From: Elephas maximus indicus
Lineage: Eukaryota; Chordata; Mammalia; Proboscidea; Elephantidae
Assembly: GCF_024166365.1 (NCBI RefSeq)
Contig: NC_064819.1
Location: forward strand, 212,561,293 to 212,625,292
Direction: 5' to 3'
DNA: 64,000 nucleotides
Below are positions 13,489 to 26,089 of this stretch, piece by piece. The number at the start of each line of letters is the position of its first letter. Position 1 is the stretch's first letter. The notes below the pieces were generated by a model that was not told where the DNA came from, did no database searches, and was given only the letters and a program-made list of their open reading frames with translations. Position numbers and translations under genes: made by a program.

Positions 13489-14382
13489 TCAGCCATTAGT
13501 GTTCAATGCGTCAAATCTATTCTTGAGATAGTCTCTAAATTCAGGTGGGATATACCCAAGGTCATATTTTGGCTTTAGTGGACTTGCTCTGATTTTCTTC
13601 AGTTTCAGCTTAAACTTGCATATGAGCAATTGATGGTCTATTCCACAGTCGGCCCCTGGCCTTGTTCTGACTGATGATATTGAGCTTTTCCATCGTCTCT
13701 TTCCACAGATGTAGTCAATTTGATTCTTGTGTGTTCCATCTGGTGAGGTCCATGTGTACAGTCGCTGTTTATGTTGGTGAAAAAAGGTATTTGCAATGAA
13801 GAAGTCATTGATATTACAAAATTCTATCATGCAATCTTCGGCATGGTTTCTATCACCAAGGCCATACTTTCCAACTACCGATCCTTCTTCATTTACAACT
13901 TTTGCATTCCATTCACCAGTAATTATTAATGCATCCTGATTGCATGTTCGATCAATTTCAGACCGCAGAAGCTGATAAAAATCTTCAATTTCTTCATCTT
14001 TGGCCTTAGTGGTTGGTGCATAAATTTGAATAATAGTCATGTTAACTGGTCTTCCTTGTAGGTGTGTGGATATTATCCTATCACTGACAGCGTTGTACTT
14101 CAGGATAGATCTTGAAATGTTCTTTTTGACAATGAATGCAACAGCATTCCTCTTCAAGCTGTCATTCCTGGCATAGTAGGCTATATAATCGTCCTGTTCA
14201 AAATGGCCAATACCAGTCCATTTCAGCTCACTAATGCCTAGGATATCAATGTTTATGAGTTCCATTTCATTTTTGACCATTTCCAATTTTCCAATTATTA
14301 ATGCACATTTGCAGCTGTTTCTTCTCATTTTGAGTTGTGCCACATCAGTAAATGAAGGCCCTGGAAGCTTTACTCCATCCAT
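13489..14382 (-). pseudogene. RTE APE-type endonuclease domain, open but defective
   Basis: This 297-codon frame is the longest in the window and covers most of the RTE endonuclease. Seen motifs are NIDILGISELKWTG (metal-binding Glu), IQIYAPTT, ITGEWNAKV (where sister copies have D in place of E), YTWTSPDGT followed by QIDYI, and GIDHQLL (His). The N-terminal TWNVRSMN block is deleted and the usual Asp is Glu, so activity is not expected. The frame probably stayed open by chance in a fairly young insert. Confidence 0.8.
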
Positions 14383-14714
14383 GTCATTAAGGCCGACTCT
14401 ACTTTGAGGAACCAGCTCTTCCCCGTCATCTTTTGAGTGCCTTCCAACCTGGGGGGCTTATCTTCCAGCACTACATCAGACAGTGCTCCCCTGTGCTGCT
14501 GTTCATAAAGTTTTCACTGGCTGATTCTTTTCAGAAGTAGACTGCCAGGTCCTTCTTCCTAGTGTGTCTTAGTCTGGAAGCTCAGCTGAAACCTATCCAC
14601 CATGGGTGACCATGCTTGTATCTGAATACTGGTGGCATAGCTTCCAGCATCATAGCAACACGCAAGCCCCCACAGCATGACAAACTGCCATATGTGTGGG
14701 GGAAAAAAGAAAAT

Positions 14715-16320
14715 AAAAAAAAAATCTTTCAGACTGGAGGAAAATAACATCAGATGGTAACTCAAATATATGTATATACACAGATAGACATAAAGAAAGA
14801 GCATCATAAAGGATAAATTTGAATAATATGTATATTATTTTTATATTAACTCATCCATCACAAATTTACCCTGTAGGGTGCCCTTTCTTTCTTTTTGTAT
14901 ATCTGTATATACATCTTAAATAGTGAAGTTCTACTAGCATTAAATTCTCTAAATTATTTTAATCTGAAAATGTCTTTATTTTACCATAAATTTTAAAGAA
15001 TATTTTCCTTGAATATAGATTTCTTGAATGATATTTTTTTCTTTCAGCACTTTGAATTTGTCATTTCAATATTTTCTAGCCTCCGTTCTTTCTGATGAAA
15101 ACTCAACCAAACCAAACCCCTTGCTGTGGAGTTGATTCTGACTCATAGCAACCCTATAGGACAGAATGGAACTACCCCATCGGGTTTCCAAGGAGTGCCT
15201 GGTGGATTCGAATTGCAACCTTTTGCTTAGCAGCCATAGCTCTTAACCACTATGCCACAAGGGTTTCCTTCTGATGAAAAGTCAGAGCTTAATCATATTG
15301 TTATTCCTTTCTATGAAACATGTCATTTACTCTTGCTTCTTTCAAGATTTCCTGTTAATTTTTGGCTTTCATCCATTTGAATCTCATGTGCCCAAGTATC
15401 ATTTTTACCTGTTTTTATTCTAGTAGGGTTTCACTGAGTTTCTTGGATTTGTAAATTAATGTTTTTCAACATGTTTGGGACAATTTCAATCATTATTGCT
15501 TAATTTTTTTTTTTTTTTTCCGTCCACTTTGTTCAGTTTTCTTTTTCTGGAACTCTAACAGCATGTGTGTTGCACAACTTGATATTGTCCCAAGACTTTG
15601 TTTATTTTTCTTCCTCTTTGTTTTTCAGATAGAATAATTTTTATTGATTTATCTTCAAGTACATCGATATTTTTTTCTTTGCTTTCTCAAATTAGCAGTT
15701 GAGTTTTCTAGTCGTTTTTTATTTCATTTTGTATTTTCAGATCTAGAATTTTCATGGCTTGATTTTTATAATTTCTATTTTTCTGTTTATATCCCTCTCT
15801 ATTTACATGTTTGTATTGTTTTTCTTTAATTATTTGAAGAAATTGTCTTTAATTTTTTGAACATATTTATAAAATCTTTTTTAACTAGTTCCCATTTAAA
15901 TTTATTCATACTTATTGTCTTTCCTCTGTGTCTTTTTTGTGTGTGTGTTTGGGCAGCTTCTAGTCTTTTTCCTGCTTCCAATGTGATCTGCATTTTTTTA
16001 GTTCTATTTTCCTCCTCATTGTTTGTCTTTGTTCTTCTAACATTTTATTCATCACCTTCTGTTTTTTTAATGTTTTTCCTAGAGCTCTTGTATCTTTGCT
16101 CTCAGCTCATGTTTTAAAAAAGCCTCCTTCTTTTTTTTCATTACATTCTTTATTTTTGTGGAGAAATAGTTGGCAAAATCTTTCTGAAATTGTATTCTTC
16201 ATCTGGCTTAAATTAGTATGTCTTTATCGATCATTTTGTTACAGTATTTCTTTGTAGATCACTCATTTAATATAGTTGAATGATGGCAGTGTGTCCTACT
16301 TAATTAGTTGTGCAAGAATA
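14715..16320 (-). mobile_element. Ancient L1 remnant, antisense (second part)
   Basis: The text near 15000-15480 (tttctagcctccgttcttt; ttggatttgtaaattaatg; caatttcaatcattattgc) matches the complement of the L1 region upstream of the endonuclease. It therefore continues the remnant at 9560-11510 across the RTE. It is very diverged and T-rich. The boundary near 16320 is approximate. Confidence 0.5.
15106..15268 (-). mobile_element. AfroSINE, antisense, with target duplication
   Basis: This is a well-preserved copy (ggagttgattctgactcatag ... cactatgccacaagggtttc). The flanks ttctgatgaaaactca (15090-15105) and ttctgatgaaaagtca (15269-15284) are a 16-bp target-site duplication with one mismatch. 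It is inserted into the old L1. Confidence 0.9.
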
Positions 16321-17056
16321 ATGTAGCAGAGCCCGGGAAGTGAACTGAGAAAGCAGATAAATTGACAAAAGACAGCTTAAATTTAGTTCTGTTGTCTATA
16401 GAAAATCCCTCAAGTATACTTTGATATATGAGAATGATCTACTTTGAGTTAGTAGGAAGTCTCCATAGTACATCAGAAAAAAAATATGACAAAAGATGTG
16501 TGCATGTATGTGTTTGCCTGTGTCTGTCTGTCTGTCTTGATTGTGCTTGATGAAATTTGACAGTTGTAGGACTATTAAACACTGAGAGTTTCTCTACCAT
16601 ACTGCCATACAAGTAGACTACTTCTTCCAAGATGGTGTATTTCCACATTTCCTCATTCTGATTTTACACCCTTTCCAGAACGTGATGTTAAATGGGGTTT
16701 AGGGATGCTTTGGGTACAATCTTATCTACCACAATCTTGTTTCTCCAAACAATAGGTTATTGGTTTTGACGCTGGAGTTTTTTACTTACGTTGAAGAACT
16801 TTGTCCTCTGCCAACTGTGTCTAAAGTCTTCTCTTGATGCTCTCTCTCATGGTGTGTAGGTCTTAACTCTTTTTTTTTTTTTTATAGTTCAATATTCTAA
16901 GTGTCTATTAATGTCATCAAAGTTGGAGATTTTTTTCTTTTCTTTTTTTTTCTTGTGTTTTCATTTGGTTTTAAAAAATAAGAAGAAGGCAGAGATAGAT
17001 TTATTCTGAAATCTTAAAACCAGAAATCAGAAAACAATTTCAATTACATGGAAGAG
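16321..17056. other. Non-genic AT-rich stretch
   Basis: No gene or clear repeat is seen. T-rich runs occur at about 16870-16890 and 16930-16955. Short open frames lack any recognisable motif. Confidence 0.4.
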
Positions 17057-17059
17057 ACT

Positions 17060-17225
17060 CAAATAATAACAAACATTTGCCCAACATTTTGCAGTTTTTA
17101 AGGCATTGCCCCACCTATTATCTAATGAGTCACACACTATGTGGAATAGATGCTGCTATAGTTTCAATTTTACAAGAATTAGGCTAATTATCTAAAGTCG
17201 CATAGATAATGGTCATGATACATCT
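17060..17225 (+). mobile_element. MIR-like ancient SINE remnant
   Basis: The order 'aggcattgccccacctattatctaatg', a 'tagatgctgctatag' region, 'caattttacaagaattag' and 'aaagtcgcatagataatgg' resembles the 3' half of MIR. It is diverged, so the call is tentative. Confidence 0.4.
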
Positions 17226-18094
17226 TTGCAGGTTGCATGAGACAGTCCTGTTTTAATGTCCCTAGATATTATGCTATATTCCCCTTGGCTTAGCTTCTCT
17301 GCAACTATATAGCAAAGGTTCATATTCCTTTTGACTCCAAAATCAATGTTTCCTTCATTTATACTATTCTCCTATAGCTATAATATTGTGGAACTTAATA
17401 GAGATTATATAGACAATATTAATTTTAGAAATCAAATTAACAATTCAATCTCAAAGTTAAATAAAAAAATATTCTTACATTTTAAAATTAGATTAAATTC
17501 AAAATGTATACTTACACTTAATTATAGAACGCACACTTATATTTATATAATACGTAGTTGCTTTTAGTATATTATTATTTGCCATAATAAACATTAAGGA
17601 AAATATGTGAATAATGCTGAACTTCAAAATAGAGACAAAGTGAAATGTGGACAAGCAGGAGAAAAATGTGGTATGTACGTGTTAACTAATTATCTATGAT
17701 GTTAGGCAGAAATGCAGGGTTAAGTTTGATTTGATAGAATGAAGCTTACTTTTTAAGTAAGAAATTTAGATGTATAAAAGAATAAGAAATGTATAAAAAG
17801 TTTGTAGTAATTTCTTTATTTTAATGGCAGGTACTGGTGACTGTTTTGAAGACAAAAGAATACTATAAAAATAAATTATAACATTTTGTTAACAATAATA
17901 ATGACTAATTTATTGAATACCTACTCTATGTCAACAAACGTAATTAGTGTATTATTTATGTTATCCCTTTCACTTAGATTGAATAAGGAAACATTATTAT
18001 ATTTAAAAAATAGGATTAATAAATTTGAATATTGGCTTTTTCTGAGCGCACCCACAAAAACTGGCCTTTCAATCAGAGATTGTCATTCTCCTAC
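17226..18094. other. Non-genic AT-rich stretch with possible MIR piece
   Basis: The only recognisable item is a possible MIR fragment at about 17885-18000 (attgaatacctactctatgtc ... gttatccctttcacttagattg). The rest is AT-rich without coding signal. Confidence 0.35.
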
Positions 18095-18243
18095 TATCAT
18101 TCGATTACTAGCTGAAAAGTTGTCGATTTCAACCCACTCAGAGGTGCTTTAGAAGACAGGCCAGGTGATCTGCTTCCAAAAGGTCACAGCCTTGAAAAAC
18201 CTACGCGGCAGTTCAGAATCAACTCAAAGTCTACTAACAACAT
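18095..18243 (+). mobile_element. AfroSINE, degraded
   Basis: Recognisable pieces are actagctgaaaagttgtcga (from the tRNA-like part), acccactcagaggtgctt, ccaggtgatctgcttcc, and a tail caactcaaagtctactaacaac. Several internal deletions are present, including most of the 3' common region. The tail is of the RTE type. Confidence 0.6.
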
Positions 18244-18334
18244 GTCTATGTATGTTGGAAACTCAGTAAACAATGTTTTGCTAATAATTAAATTGAAGAA
18301 ATTCTCAATTTCTTGCTTAATATAGCTCTGAGAG

Positions 18335-18505
18335 AAGGAGCCCTGGTTGCAGTTTGAACCCACCAGTTGCTCTTTGGGAGAAAGATGTGGCAGTCTGCGT
18401 CCATAAGATTATAAACTTGGAAACCCTATGGGGGCAGTTCTACTCAGTCCTATAGCATTACTCTAAGTCAGAATTGACTTGATGGCACCCAACAAAAAGA
18501 ACATA
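18335..18505 (+). mobile_element. AfroSINE lacking part of its head, RTE-type tail
   Basis: It starts aaggagccctggttgcagttt and jumps directly to gaacccaccagttgctc, so about 35 bp covering the loop between the A and B boxes is missing. The 3' end is gtcagaattgacttgatggca followed by cccaacaaaaagaac, resembling the RTE 3' tail. Confidence 0.75.
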
Positions 18506-18927
18506 GCTCTGAGAGTTCACAGAAGTACAGCAAATAATTGTATATTTATTTTTGCCTACCTTTGCAATGATTCACTAAAAAAGGAAATGTCTCCTTTAAG
18601 AGACAGTAGTCATTTCAAGTATGTTTGAAAAGTAAATCTAGGCATTATGAAATATGACTTTGTATTGTGTCATGATAAAAAAACTGAGACCAAACAATGT
18701 CCAACATAGGATAGAATAACAGTTTTCTTGAGGCTCCACTGAAATCAGTTCCTACATAAAGCAATGACCTAAGCCTTGAATACAAGAGTAGAAGTTGACT
18801 GAGTCTGAATTGGGCTGGGAAAGCAGGACTTGTTTTTCAGGTTCACTTGGGGAAATAACAAAAATGATTATGTGCTCATGGACATGAATCATTTTTTGGC
18901 AAAGATTTTTACTTAAATCAATGAGTA

Positions 18928-19299
18928 TATATATATATAGACACACACATATGTATATACACATATGCATACATGTATATACATACATATATATATTTTT
19001 TATATACATAGGAAACCCTTATGGCTTAGTGGTTAAGTGCTACGGCTGCTAACCAAAGGGTCAGCAGTTCAAACCGGCCAGGTGCTCCTTGGAAACTATA
19101 TGAGGCAGTTCTACTCTGTCCTATAGGGTCGCTATGAGCTGGAATCGACTCGAGGGCACTAATTTACATACACATATGTACATGCATACTTTATATACAT
19201 ACATACATATACATGTGTACATATATATATACTTGTATATACATGTAATACCTATATGTGTACATACACATACACACATACACATACACACAGTTCACA
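18928..19299. repeat. (TA)/(CA)/(ACAT) microsatellite, split by a SINE
   Basis: Simple repeats of tatata, acacac and acatac types fill 18928-19007 and 19163-19299. The AfroSINE at 19008-19160 sits in the middle and the right arm ends against the Tigger 5' end. Open frames across it (runs of MYIH-like residues) are repeat artefacts. Confidence 0.85.
19008..19160 (+). mobile_element. AfroSINE
   Basis: This copy is nearly intact: aggaaacccttatggcttag, gctgctaaccaaagggtcag, gcagttcaaaccggcc, and the tail gctggaatcgactcgagggc. It is inserted in a TA/CA microsatellite, so a target duplication cannot be told from the repeat. Confidence 0.88.
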
Positions 19300-19595
19300 C
19301 AGTTGGTCCTCTGTGTCTGCAGGTTCCTTATCTGCAGATTCAACCAACTGTGCATCAAAAGCATGTATTTGGGGAAAATAATAAAGAAAGTCCCAAAAAC
19401 CAAAACTTGGATTTGCCTTCCCAAGCACTATGCTGAACACACACTAATGAAGTGATGTGCACGCATGCTCTGCTGTAGGCTCCTGCCATTTCACAGAGCT
19501 TCAGTCTCTCTCCAGCACTCTTTGTCTGAGCATTGTTTGCCTCATGTCTCCTTCATTTGCTATGTGTAGTGTACATCTTTTGTTTCTGTGAAAAA

Positions 19596-19806
19596 ATGGC
19601 TCCTAAAATGCAATTAAGTCGTCAAAGCAATTCCTTGAAGGCTAAAAGGAAGCATAAAGTACTATCTCTAGACGAGAAAATAAAAATCTTAGATCTTTTG
19701 AAAAGTGGGACTTTGCTTGCTGGAGGAGTGGGCAGTAAGTTCTGTAAGAATGAGTTGAGCATTTGCACAATCAAGCACAAAGATGCTGAGGTTCATGGAA
19801 GTGTTA
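19596..19806 (+). pseudogene. Tigger transposase N-terminal fragment
   Basis: About 70 codons start MAPKMQLSRQ and continue with KRKHKVLSLDEKIKILDLLK, typical of the CENP-B/pogo helix-turn-helix DNA-binding region. The frame then runs into the antisense RTE inserted near 19821. No DDE catalytic core is found on either side, so it is non-functional. Confidence 0.75.
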
Positions 19807-20167
19807 TCGCTGCCCCTTATTGTTGTTAGGTGGCTTCGCTTCGGTTCTGACTCTGAGCAACCCTATGGACAACAAAATGAAACACTGCAAGCACCATCCT
19901 CACAATCATTGCTGTGTTTGAGCCCATCGTTGCAGCCACTGTGTCCATCCAGCTCCTCTTTTTTGCTGACCCTTTACTTTACCAAGCATGATGTCCTTCT
20001 CCAGGGACTGGTCCCTCCTGATAACATGTCCAAAGTGTGTGAGACGAAGTCTCACCATTCTCACTTCTAAGGAGCATTCTGGCCGTACTTGTTTCAAGAC
20101 AGGTTTGTTTGTTCTTCTGGCAGTCCATGATATATTCAATATTCTTCACCAACACTATAATTCAAAA

Positions 20168-20331
20168 ACAAAAAAAAACCAAAGCCATTGATGTCAAGTT
20201 GATTCCAACTCATAATGACCCTATAGGACAGAGTAGAACTGCCCCATAGAGCTTTCAAGGAGTGCCTGGTAGATTTGAATTACCGACCTCTTGGTCAGAA
20301 GCCATAGTGCTTAACCATTACACCATATGTG
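20168..20331 (-). mobile_element. AfroSINE inside an RTE
   Basis: It is the complement of a standard copy (caagttgattccaactcata ... taaccattacaccat) preceded by A-rich sequence. The RTE text on the two sides (ttcaaa on the left, catatgtgaggcaattt on the right) is not contiguous. The insertion therefore went with a small target deletion, or later loss occurred. Confidence 0.88.
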
Positions 20332-20818
20332 AGGCAATTTAAAACACCATGGCTTGGATCAGGTGCACATTAGTCCTCAGAGAGACGTAGTGTTTTTAAC
20401 ACTTTAAAGAGGTCTTTTGCAGCAAATTTACCCAATGCAATTTGATTTCTTGACTGCTGCTTCCATGAGCATTGATTGTGGATCCAAGTAGAATGAAATC
20501 CTTGACAACTTTAATCTTTCTCCGTTTTTCACGATGTGGCTTATGGGTCCAGTTGTGAGGATTTTTGTTTTCTTTATATTGCGGTGTAATCCATACAGAA
20601 GACTGTGGTTTTTGATCTTCATCAGTAAGTGCTTCAAGTCCTCTTGACTTTCAGCAAGCAAGGTTTTGTCCTCTGCATATAGCAGGTTGTTAATGAGTCT
20701 TCCCCCAATCCTGATTGATGCGTTGTTCTTCATTTAGTCCAGCTTCTCAGATTATTTGCTCAGCATACATATTGAATAGGTATGGTGAAAAGATACTACT
20801 CTGATGCACACCTTGACT

Positions 20819-21355
20819 TTAAACCACACAATATCCACTTTTTCTGTTTGAACTTCTGCTTTCTTGGCCTATGTACAGGTTTTGCATGAGCACAATTAAG
20901 TGTTCTAGAATTCCCACCCTTTGCAATGTTATCCTTAATGTGTTATGATCCACACAGTCAAATGCCTTTGCATAGTCAATAAAACACAGGTAAACATTTT
21001 TCTGGTATTCTCTGCTTTCAGCCAAGATGGATCTGATATTAGCAATGATATCCCTTGTTCCATGTCCTCTTCTGAATTTGGGTTGAATTCCTGGCAGTTC
21101 CCTGTCAATGTAATGCTGCAACGGCTTTTGAGTTATCTTCAACAAAATTTTACTTGTGTGTGATATTAATGATGTTGTTTGATAATTTCTGTGTTCTGTT
21201 GGATCACCTTTCTTTGAAAGAAAGAAATGGGCACAAATATGGATCTCTTCTAGTTGGTTGGCCAGGTGGCTGTCTTCCAAATTTCTTTGCATAGACAATG
21301 AGAACCTCCAGAGCTGTATCTGTTTGTTGAAATATATTAATTGGCATTCCATCAA
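20819..21355 (-). pseudogene. RTE reverse-transcriptase fragment (178 codons)
   Basis: This part of the RTE at 19821-23090 shows HTSKILLKITQKPLQHYIDR and the catalytic motif A block NVYLCFIDYAKAFDCVDHN. It ends early after a frameshift, before the YADD region. It is a relic. Confidence 0.75.
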
Positions 21356-23433
21356 TTCCTGGATCCTTGTTTTTCACCAATGCTTTCAGTGCACCTTGGA
21401 CTTCTTCCTTCCATACCACCAGTTCTTGATCGTGTGCTACCTCCTGAAGTAGTTGAATGTCCACCAATTGTCTTTGGTACAGTGACTCTGTGTATTCCTT
21501 CCATTTTCTTTTGATACTTCTTTTGTCATTCAATATTTTGCCTATAGAAAGAATCCTTCAATAGTGTACCTCGAGACTTGAATTTTTCTTCAGTTCTTTC
21601 AGCTTGAGAAATACTGAGCATGTTCTTTCCTTTTGCTTTTCTAACTCCATGTCTTTGCACATTTCATTACTTTACTTTGTCTTCTCAAGCCTCCATTTGA
21701 ATCTTCTGTTCACCTCTTTTACGTGATCATTTCTTCCGTTTACTTTAGTTGCTCTTCATTCAAGAGCAAGTTTCAGAGTCTCTTCTGACATCCATTTGGG
21801 TCTTTTCTTTCTTTCCTATCTTTTTAATGATCTCTTGCTTTCTTCATGTATGATGTCCTTGATGTTATCCCATAACTCGTCTGGTCTTCATTCATTAGTG
21901 TTCAATGCAACAAGTCTATTCCTGAGATGGCCTCTAAATTCAGGTGGGATATGCTCAAAGTTGTACTTTAGGTGTTATGGACTTGTTTTAATTTTCTTCA
22001 GCTTCAACTTGAACTTGCATAAGAGCAATAGATGGTCTGTTCCACAGTTGTCCCCTGGCCTTGTTCTAACTGATGATATTGAGCTCCTTAACTGTCTCTT
22101 TCCACAGAGGTAGTTGATTTGATTCCTGTGTAATCCATCTGGCAAGGTCCTAGTGTATAGTCCCCATTTATGTTGTTGAAAAAAGGTATTTGTAATGAAT
22201 AGGTTGTTGGTTTTCCAGAATTCTAGCATGCTACCTTTGGCATCATTTCTATCACCAAGGCCATATTTTTCAACTACTGTTCCTTCTTCTTTGTTTCCAG
22301 CGTTCTCATTTCAATCACCAGTAATTATCAATCCATCTTGATTGCATGTTTGATCAATTTTAGACTGCAGAAGTTGGTAAAGATCTTCAGCTTCTTCATC
22401 TTTCGAGTTAGTGGTTGGTGCGTAAATTTGAGTAATAGTCTTATTAACTAGTCTTCCTTATAGGCATATGGATATTATCCTATCACTGACAGCATTGTAT
22501 TTCAGGATAGGTCTTGAAATGTTCTTCTCGATGATGAATCCAATGCCATTCTTCTTCAATTTTTCATTCCCAGCATAGTAGACCATATGATTGTCCAATT
22601 AAAAATAGCCAACACCAGTCCATATCAGCACACTAACACTTACTGATCTTCACGCATCCATTAAATTTTTTGATGACTTGCAATTTTCCCAGATTTATGT
22701 TTTGTAAGTTTCACTTTATTAATGGATGTTTGCAGCTGTTCCTTCTCGTTTTGAGTCATGGCCACATCAGTAAATGAAGGTCCAGAATGCTTTACTCCAT
22801 CAACACCATTAAGGGCGACTCTACTTTGAGGAGGCAGCTCTCACCCAATTATATTTTGAGTGCCTTCCAACCTGAGAGGCTAATCTTCCTGCACTATATC
22901 AGATAATGTTCAGTTGCTGTTCATAAGGTTTTCACTGGCCAATTTTTTCAGAAGTAGACTGCTAGGTCTTTCTTCCTAATCTGTCTAAGTCTGGAAGCTC
23001 TGCTGAAACCTGTTCGCCATGGGTCACCCTGTCTGTTCCAGCAACACACAAGCTCCCACAGTATGACAAACTGACAGATGAGTGGTGGGTGCTGCCCTAC
23101 AACAGCAAAAACGGTTTCTCTGGTTCATGATAAAGTAGTTGTAAAGGTTGAGAAAGCATTAAACGTTTAGTGTAAGAATTAACAACTATTTACATTGTAT
23201 TAGGTATCTGTCAGTCCTGTCGTACTGTAGGGGCTTGTGTGTTGCTGTGATGCTGGAAGCTATGCCACCAGTATTCAGATACCAGTAGGGTCATCCATGG
23301 AGGACAGGTTTCAGCTGAGTTTCCAGACTAAGACAGACTAGGAAGAAGGACCCTGCAGTCTACCTCTGAAAAGCATTAGCCAGTGAAAACTTTATGAATA
23401 GCAGCAGAACACTGTCTGATATAGTGCTGGAAG

Positions 23434-23973
23434 ATGAGACCCCCAGGTTGGAAGGCACTCAAAAGATGGCTGGGAAAGAGCTGTCTCCTCAGAGTTGGCC
23501 TTAATGATGTGGATGGAGTAAAGCTTCCAGGACCTTCATTTGCTGATGTGGCACAACTCGAAATGAGAAGAAACAGCTGCAAACATCCATTAATAATCGG
23601 AACCTGGAATGTACGAAGTATGAATTTAGGAAAATTGAAAATAGCCAAAAATGAAATGGAATGCATACACATCGATATCCTAGGCATTAGTGAGCTGAAA
23701 TGGACTGGTGTTGGCCATTTTGAATTGGACAATCATATAGTCTACTATGCTGGGAATGACAACTCGAAGAGGAATGGTGTTGCATTCATCGTGAAAAAGA
23801 ACGTTTCAAGATCTATCCTGAAGTACAACGCTGTCAGTGATAGGATAATATCCACACACCTACAAGGAAGACCAGTTAATACGACTATTATTCAAATTTA
23901 TGCACCAACCCCTAGGGCCAAAGATGAAGAAATAGAAGATTTTTATCAGCTGCTACAGTCTGAAATTGATTGA
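23434..23973 (+). pseudogene. RTE endonuclease N-terminal half
   Basis: This frame keeps LIIGTWNVRSMN (the conserved Asn), IDILGISELKWTG (the Glu) and IQIYAPT. It ends at a TGA where sister copies continue with RTCNQDALI. The remainder of the domain continues in the same frame at 23992 (with CDWNEKV) until a one-base loss near 24130. It is inactive. Confidence 0.85.
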
Positions 23974-25393
23974 ACATGCAATCAAGATGCATTGATAATT
24001 ACTTGTGATTGGAATGAGAAAGTTGGAAACAAAGAAGAAGGATCAGTAGTTGGAAAATATGGCCTTGGTGATAGAAACAATGCCAGAGATCGAATGATAG
24101 AATTTTGCAAGACCGATGACTTCTTCATTGCAATACCTTCTTTCACCAACATAAACAGTGACTATACACATGGACCTCACCGGATGAAACACACAGAAAT
24201 CAAATTGACTACATCTGTGGAAAGAGACAATGGAAAAGCTCAATATCATCAGTCAGAGCAAGGCCAGGGGCTGACCATGGAACAGACCATCAATTGCTCA
24301 TATGCAAGTTCAAGCTGAAACTGAAGAAAATCAGAGCAAGTCCATGAGAGCCAAAATATGACCTTGAGTATATCCCACCTGAATTTAGAGACCATCTCAA
24401 GAATAGATTTGACGCATTGAATGCTAGTGACCAAAGACCAGACGAGTTGTGGAATGACATCAAGGACATCATCCATGAAGAAAGCAAGAGGTCACTGAAA
24501 AGACAGGAAAGAAAGAAAAGACCAAGATGGATGTCAGAGGAGACTCTGAAACTTGCTCTTGAGAGTTGAGCAGCTAAAGCAAAAGGAAGAATTGATGAAG
24601 TAAAAGAACTGAACAGAAGATTTCAAAGGGCCTCTCGAGAAGACAAAGTAAAGTATTATAATGACATGTGCAAAGAGCTGGAGATGGAAAACCAAAAGGG
24701 AAGAACATGCTCAGCGTTTCTCAAGCTGAAAGAACTGAAGAAACAATTCAAGCCTCGAGTTGCAATAGTGAAGGATTCCATGGGGAAAATATTAAACGAT
24801 GCAGGAAGCATCAAAAGAAGATGGAAGGAATACACAGAGTCATTATACCAAAAAGAATTATTCAATATTCAACCATTTCAAGAGGTGCCATATGACCAGG
24901 AATGGATGGTACTGAAGGAAGAAGTCCAAGCTGCTCTGAAGGCATTGGCGAAAAACAAGGATAAAGGAATTGAGGGAATATCAATTGAGATGTTTCAACA
25001 AACAGATGCAGCGCTGGAGGTGCTCACTCATCTACTCCAAGATATATGGAAGACAGCTTCCTGGCCAACTGACTGGAAGAGATCCATATTTATGCCTATT
25101 CCCAAGAAAGGCGATCCAGCTGAATGTGGAAATTATAGAACAATATTGTTAATGTCACACGCAAGCAAAATTTTGCTGAAGATCATTCAAAAACTGCTGT
25201 AGCAGTATATTGACAGGGAAATGCCAGAAATTCAGGCCAGTTTCAGAAGAGAACCAGGGATATCATTGCTGATGTCAGATGGATCCTGGCTAAAAGCAGA
25301 GAATACCAGAAGGATGTTTACCTGTGTTTTATTGACTACGCAAAGGCATTCGACTGTGTGGATCATAACAAACTATGGATAACACTGTGAAGA

Positions 25394-26089
25394 ATGGGAA
25401 TTCCAGAATACTTAATTGTGCTCATGAGGAACCTTTACATGGATCAAGAGGCAGTTGTTCGGACAGAACAAGGGGATACTGATTGGTTTAAAGTCAGGAA
25501 AGGTGTGTGTCAGGGTTGTATTCTTTCACCATACCTATTTAATCTGTCTGCTGAGCAAATAATACGAGAAGCTGGACTATATGAAGAAGAGCAGAGCATC
25601 AAGATTGAAGGAAGACTCATTAACAACCTGCCTTATGCAGATGACACAACCTTGCTTGCTGAAAGTGAAGAGGACTTGAAGCACTTACTAATGAAGATCA
25701 AAGACCACACCCTTCAGTATGAATTACAGCTCCACATAAAGGAAACAAAAATCCTCACAACTGGACCAATGAGCAACATCATGATAAACAGAGAAAAGAT
25801 TGAAGTTGTCAAGGATTTCATTTTACTTGGATCCACAATCAATAGCCATGGAAGCAGCGCTCAAGAAATCAAAAGGCTCATTGCATTGGGCAAATCTGCT
25901 GCAAAGGACCTCCTCAAAGTGTTGAAGAGCAAAGATGTCACCCTGAAGACTAAGGTGCACCTGACCCAAGCCATGGTATTTTCAATTGCATCATATGCAT
26001 GTGAAAGCTGGACAATGAATAAAGAAGACTGGAGAAGAGTTGACGCCTTTGAATTGTGGTGTTGGCGAAGAATATTGAATATACCATGA
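25394..26089 (+). pseudogene. RTE reverse-transcriptase C-terminal part with intact YADD
   Basis: The frame of 231 codons includes GVCQGCILSPYLFNL (motif B region), LPYADDTTLLAESEEDLKHL (catalytic YADD) and the downstream ILLGSTIN and AFELWCWRRILNIP segments. It closes with a TGA where sister copies have a Trp or open codon. Of all copies here it keeps the most complete RT core, but upstream breaks make the element inactive. Confidence 0.85.

Larger units (their letters stand above)
11522..14703 (-). mobile_element. RTE LINE, near full length, antisense
   Basis: The 3' tail (reverse of the CAA repeat) starts at 11522 and the 5' end is near 14700. The direct repeat aaaaagaaaat at 11511-11521 and 14704-14714 is the target-site duplication. 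The element interrupts the ancient L1 on both sides. Read on the minus strand, the endonuclease is at about 14380-13490 and RT at about 12950-12290. A 10-residue gap after LIIG removes the conserved TWNVRSMN block of the endonuclease, so the copy is inactive. Confidence 0.9.
19821..23090 (-). mobile_element. RTE LINE, near full length, antisense, carrying a SINE
   Basis: The 3' end is at about 19821 (complement of the CAA tail) and the family 5' end (complement of ctgtcagtttgtcatactgtg) is near 23085. Flanks gctgcccctta (before) and gctgccctaca (after, near 23091) fit an imperfect target duplication in the Tigger. Read on the minus strand, endonuclease pieces lie at 22600-21980 and RT at 21350-20820. 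All frames are broken. An AfroSINE interrupts it at 20168-20331 and about 60 bp of RTE is missing at that point. Confidence 0.88.

Noticed and set aside
19134..19455. Overlapping open frames rich in His, Thr, Tyr and Ile
   Set aside because: They are translations of the TA/CA microsatellite and the Tigger end.
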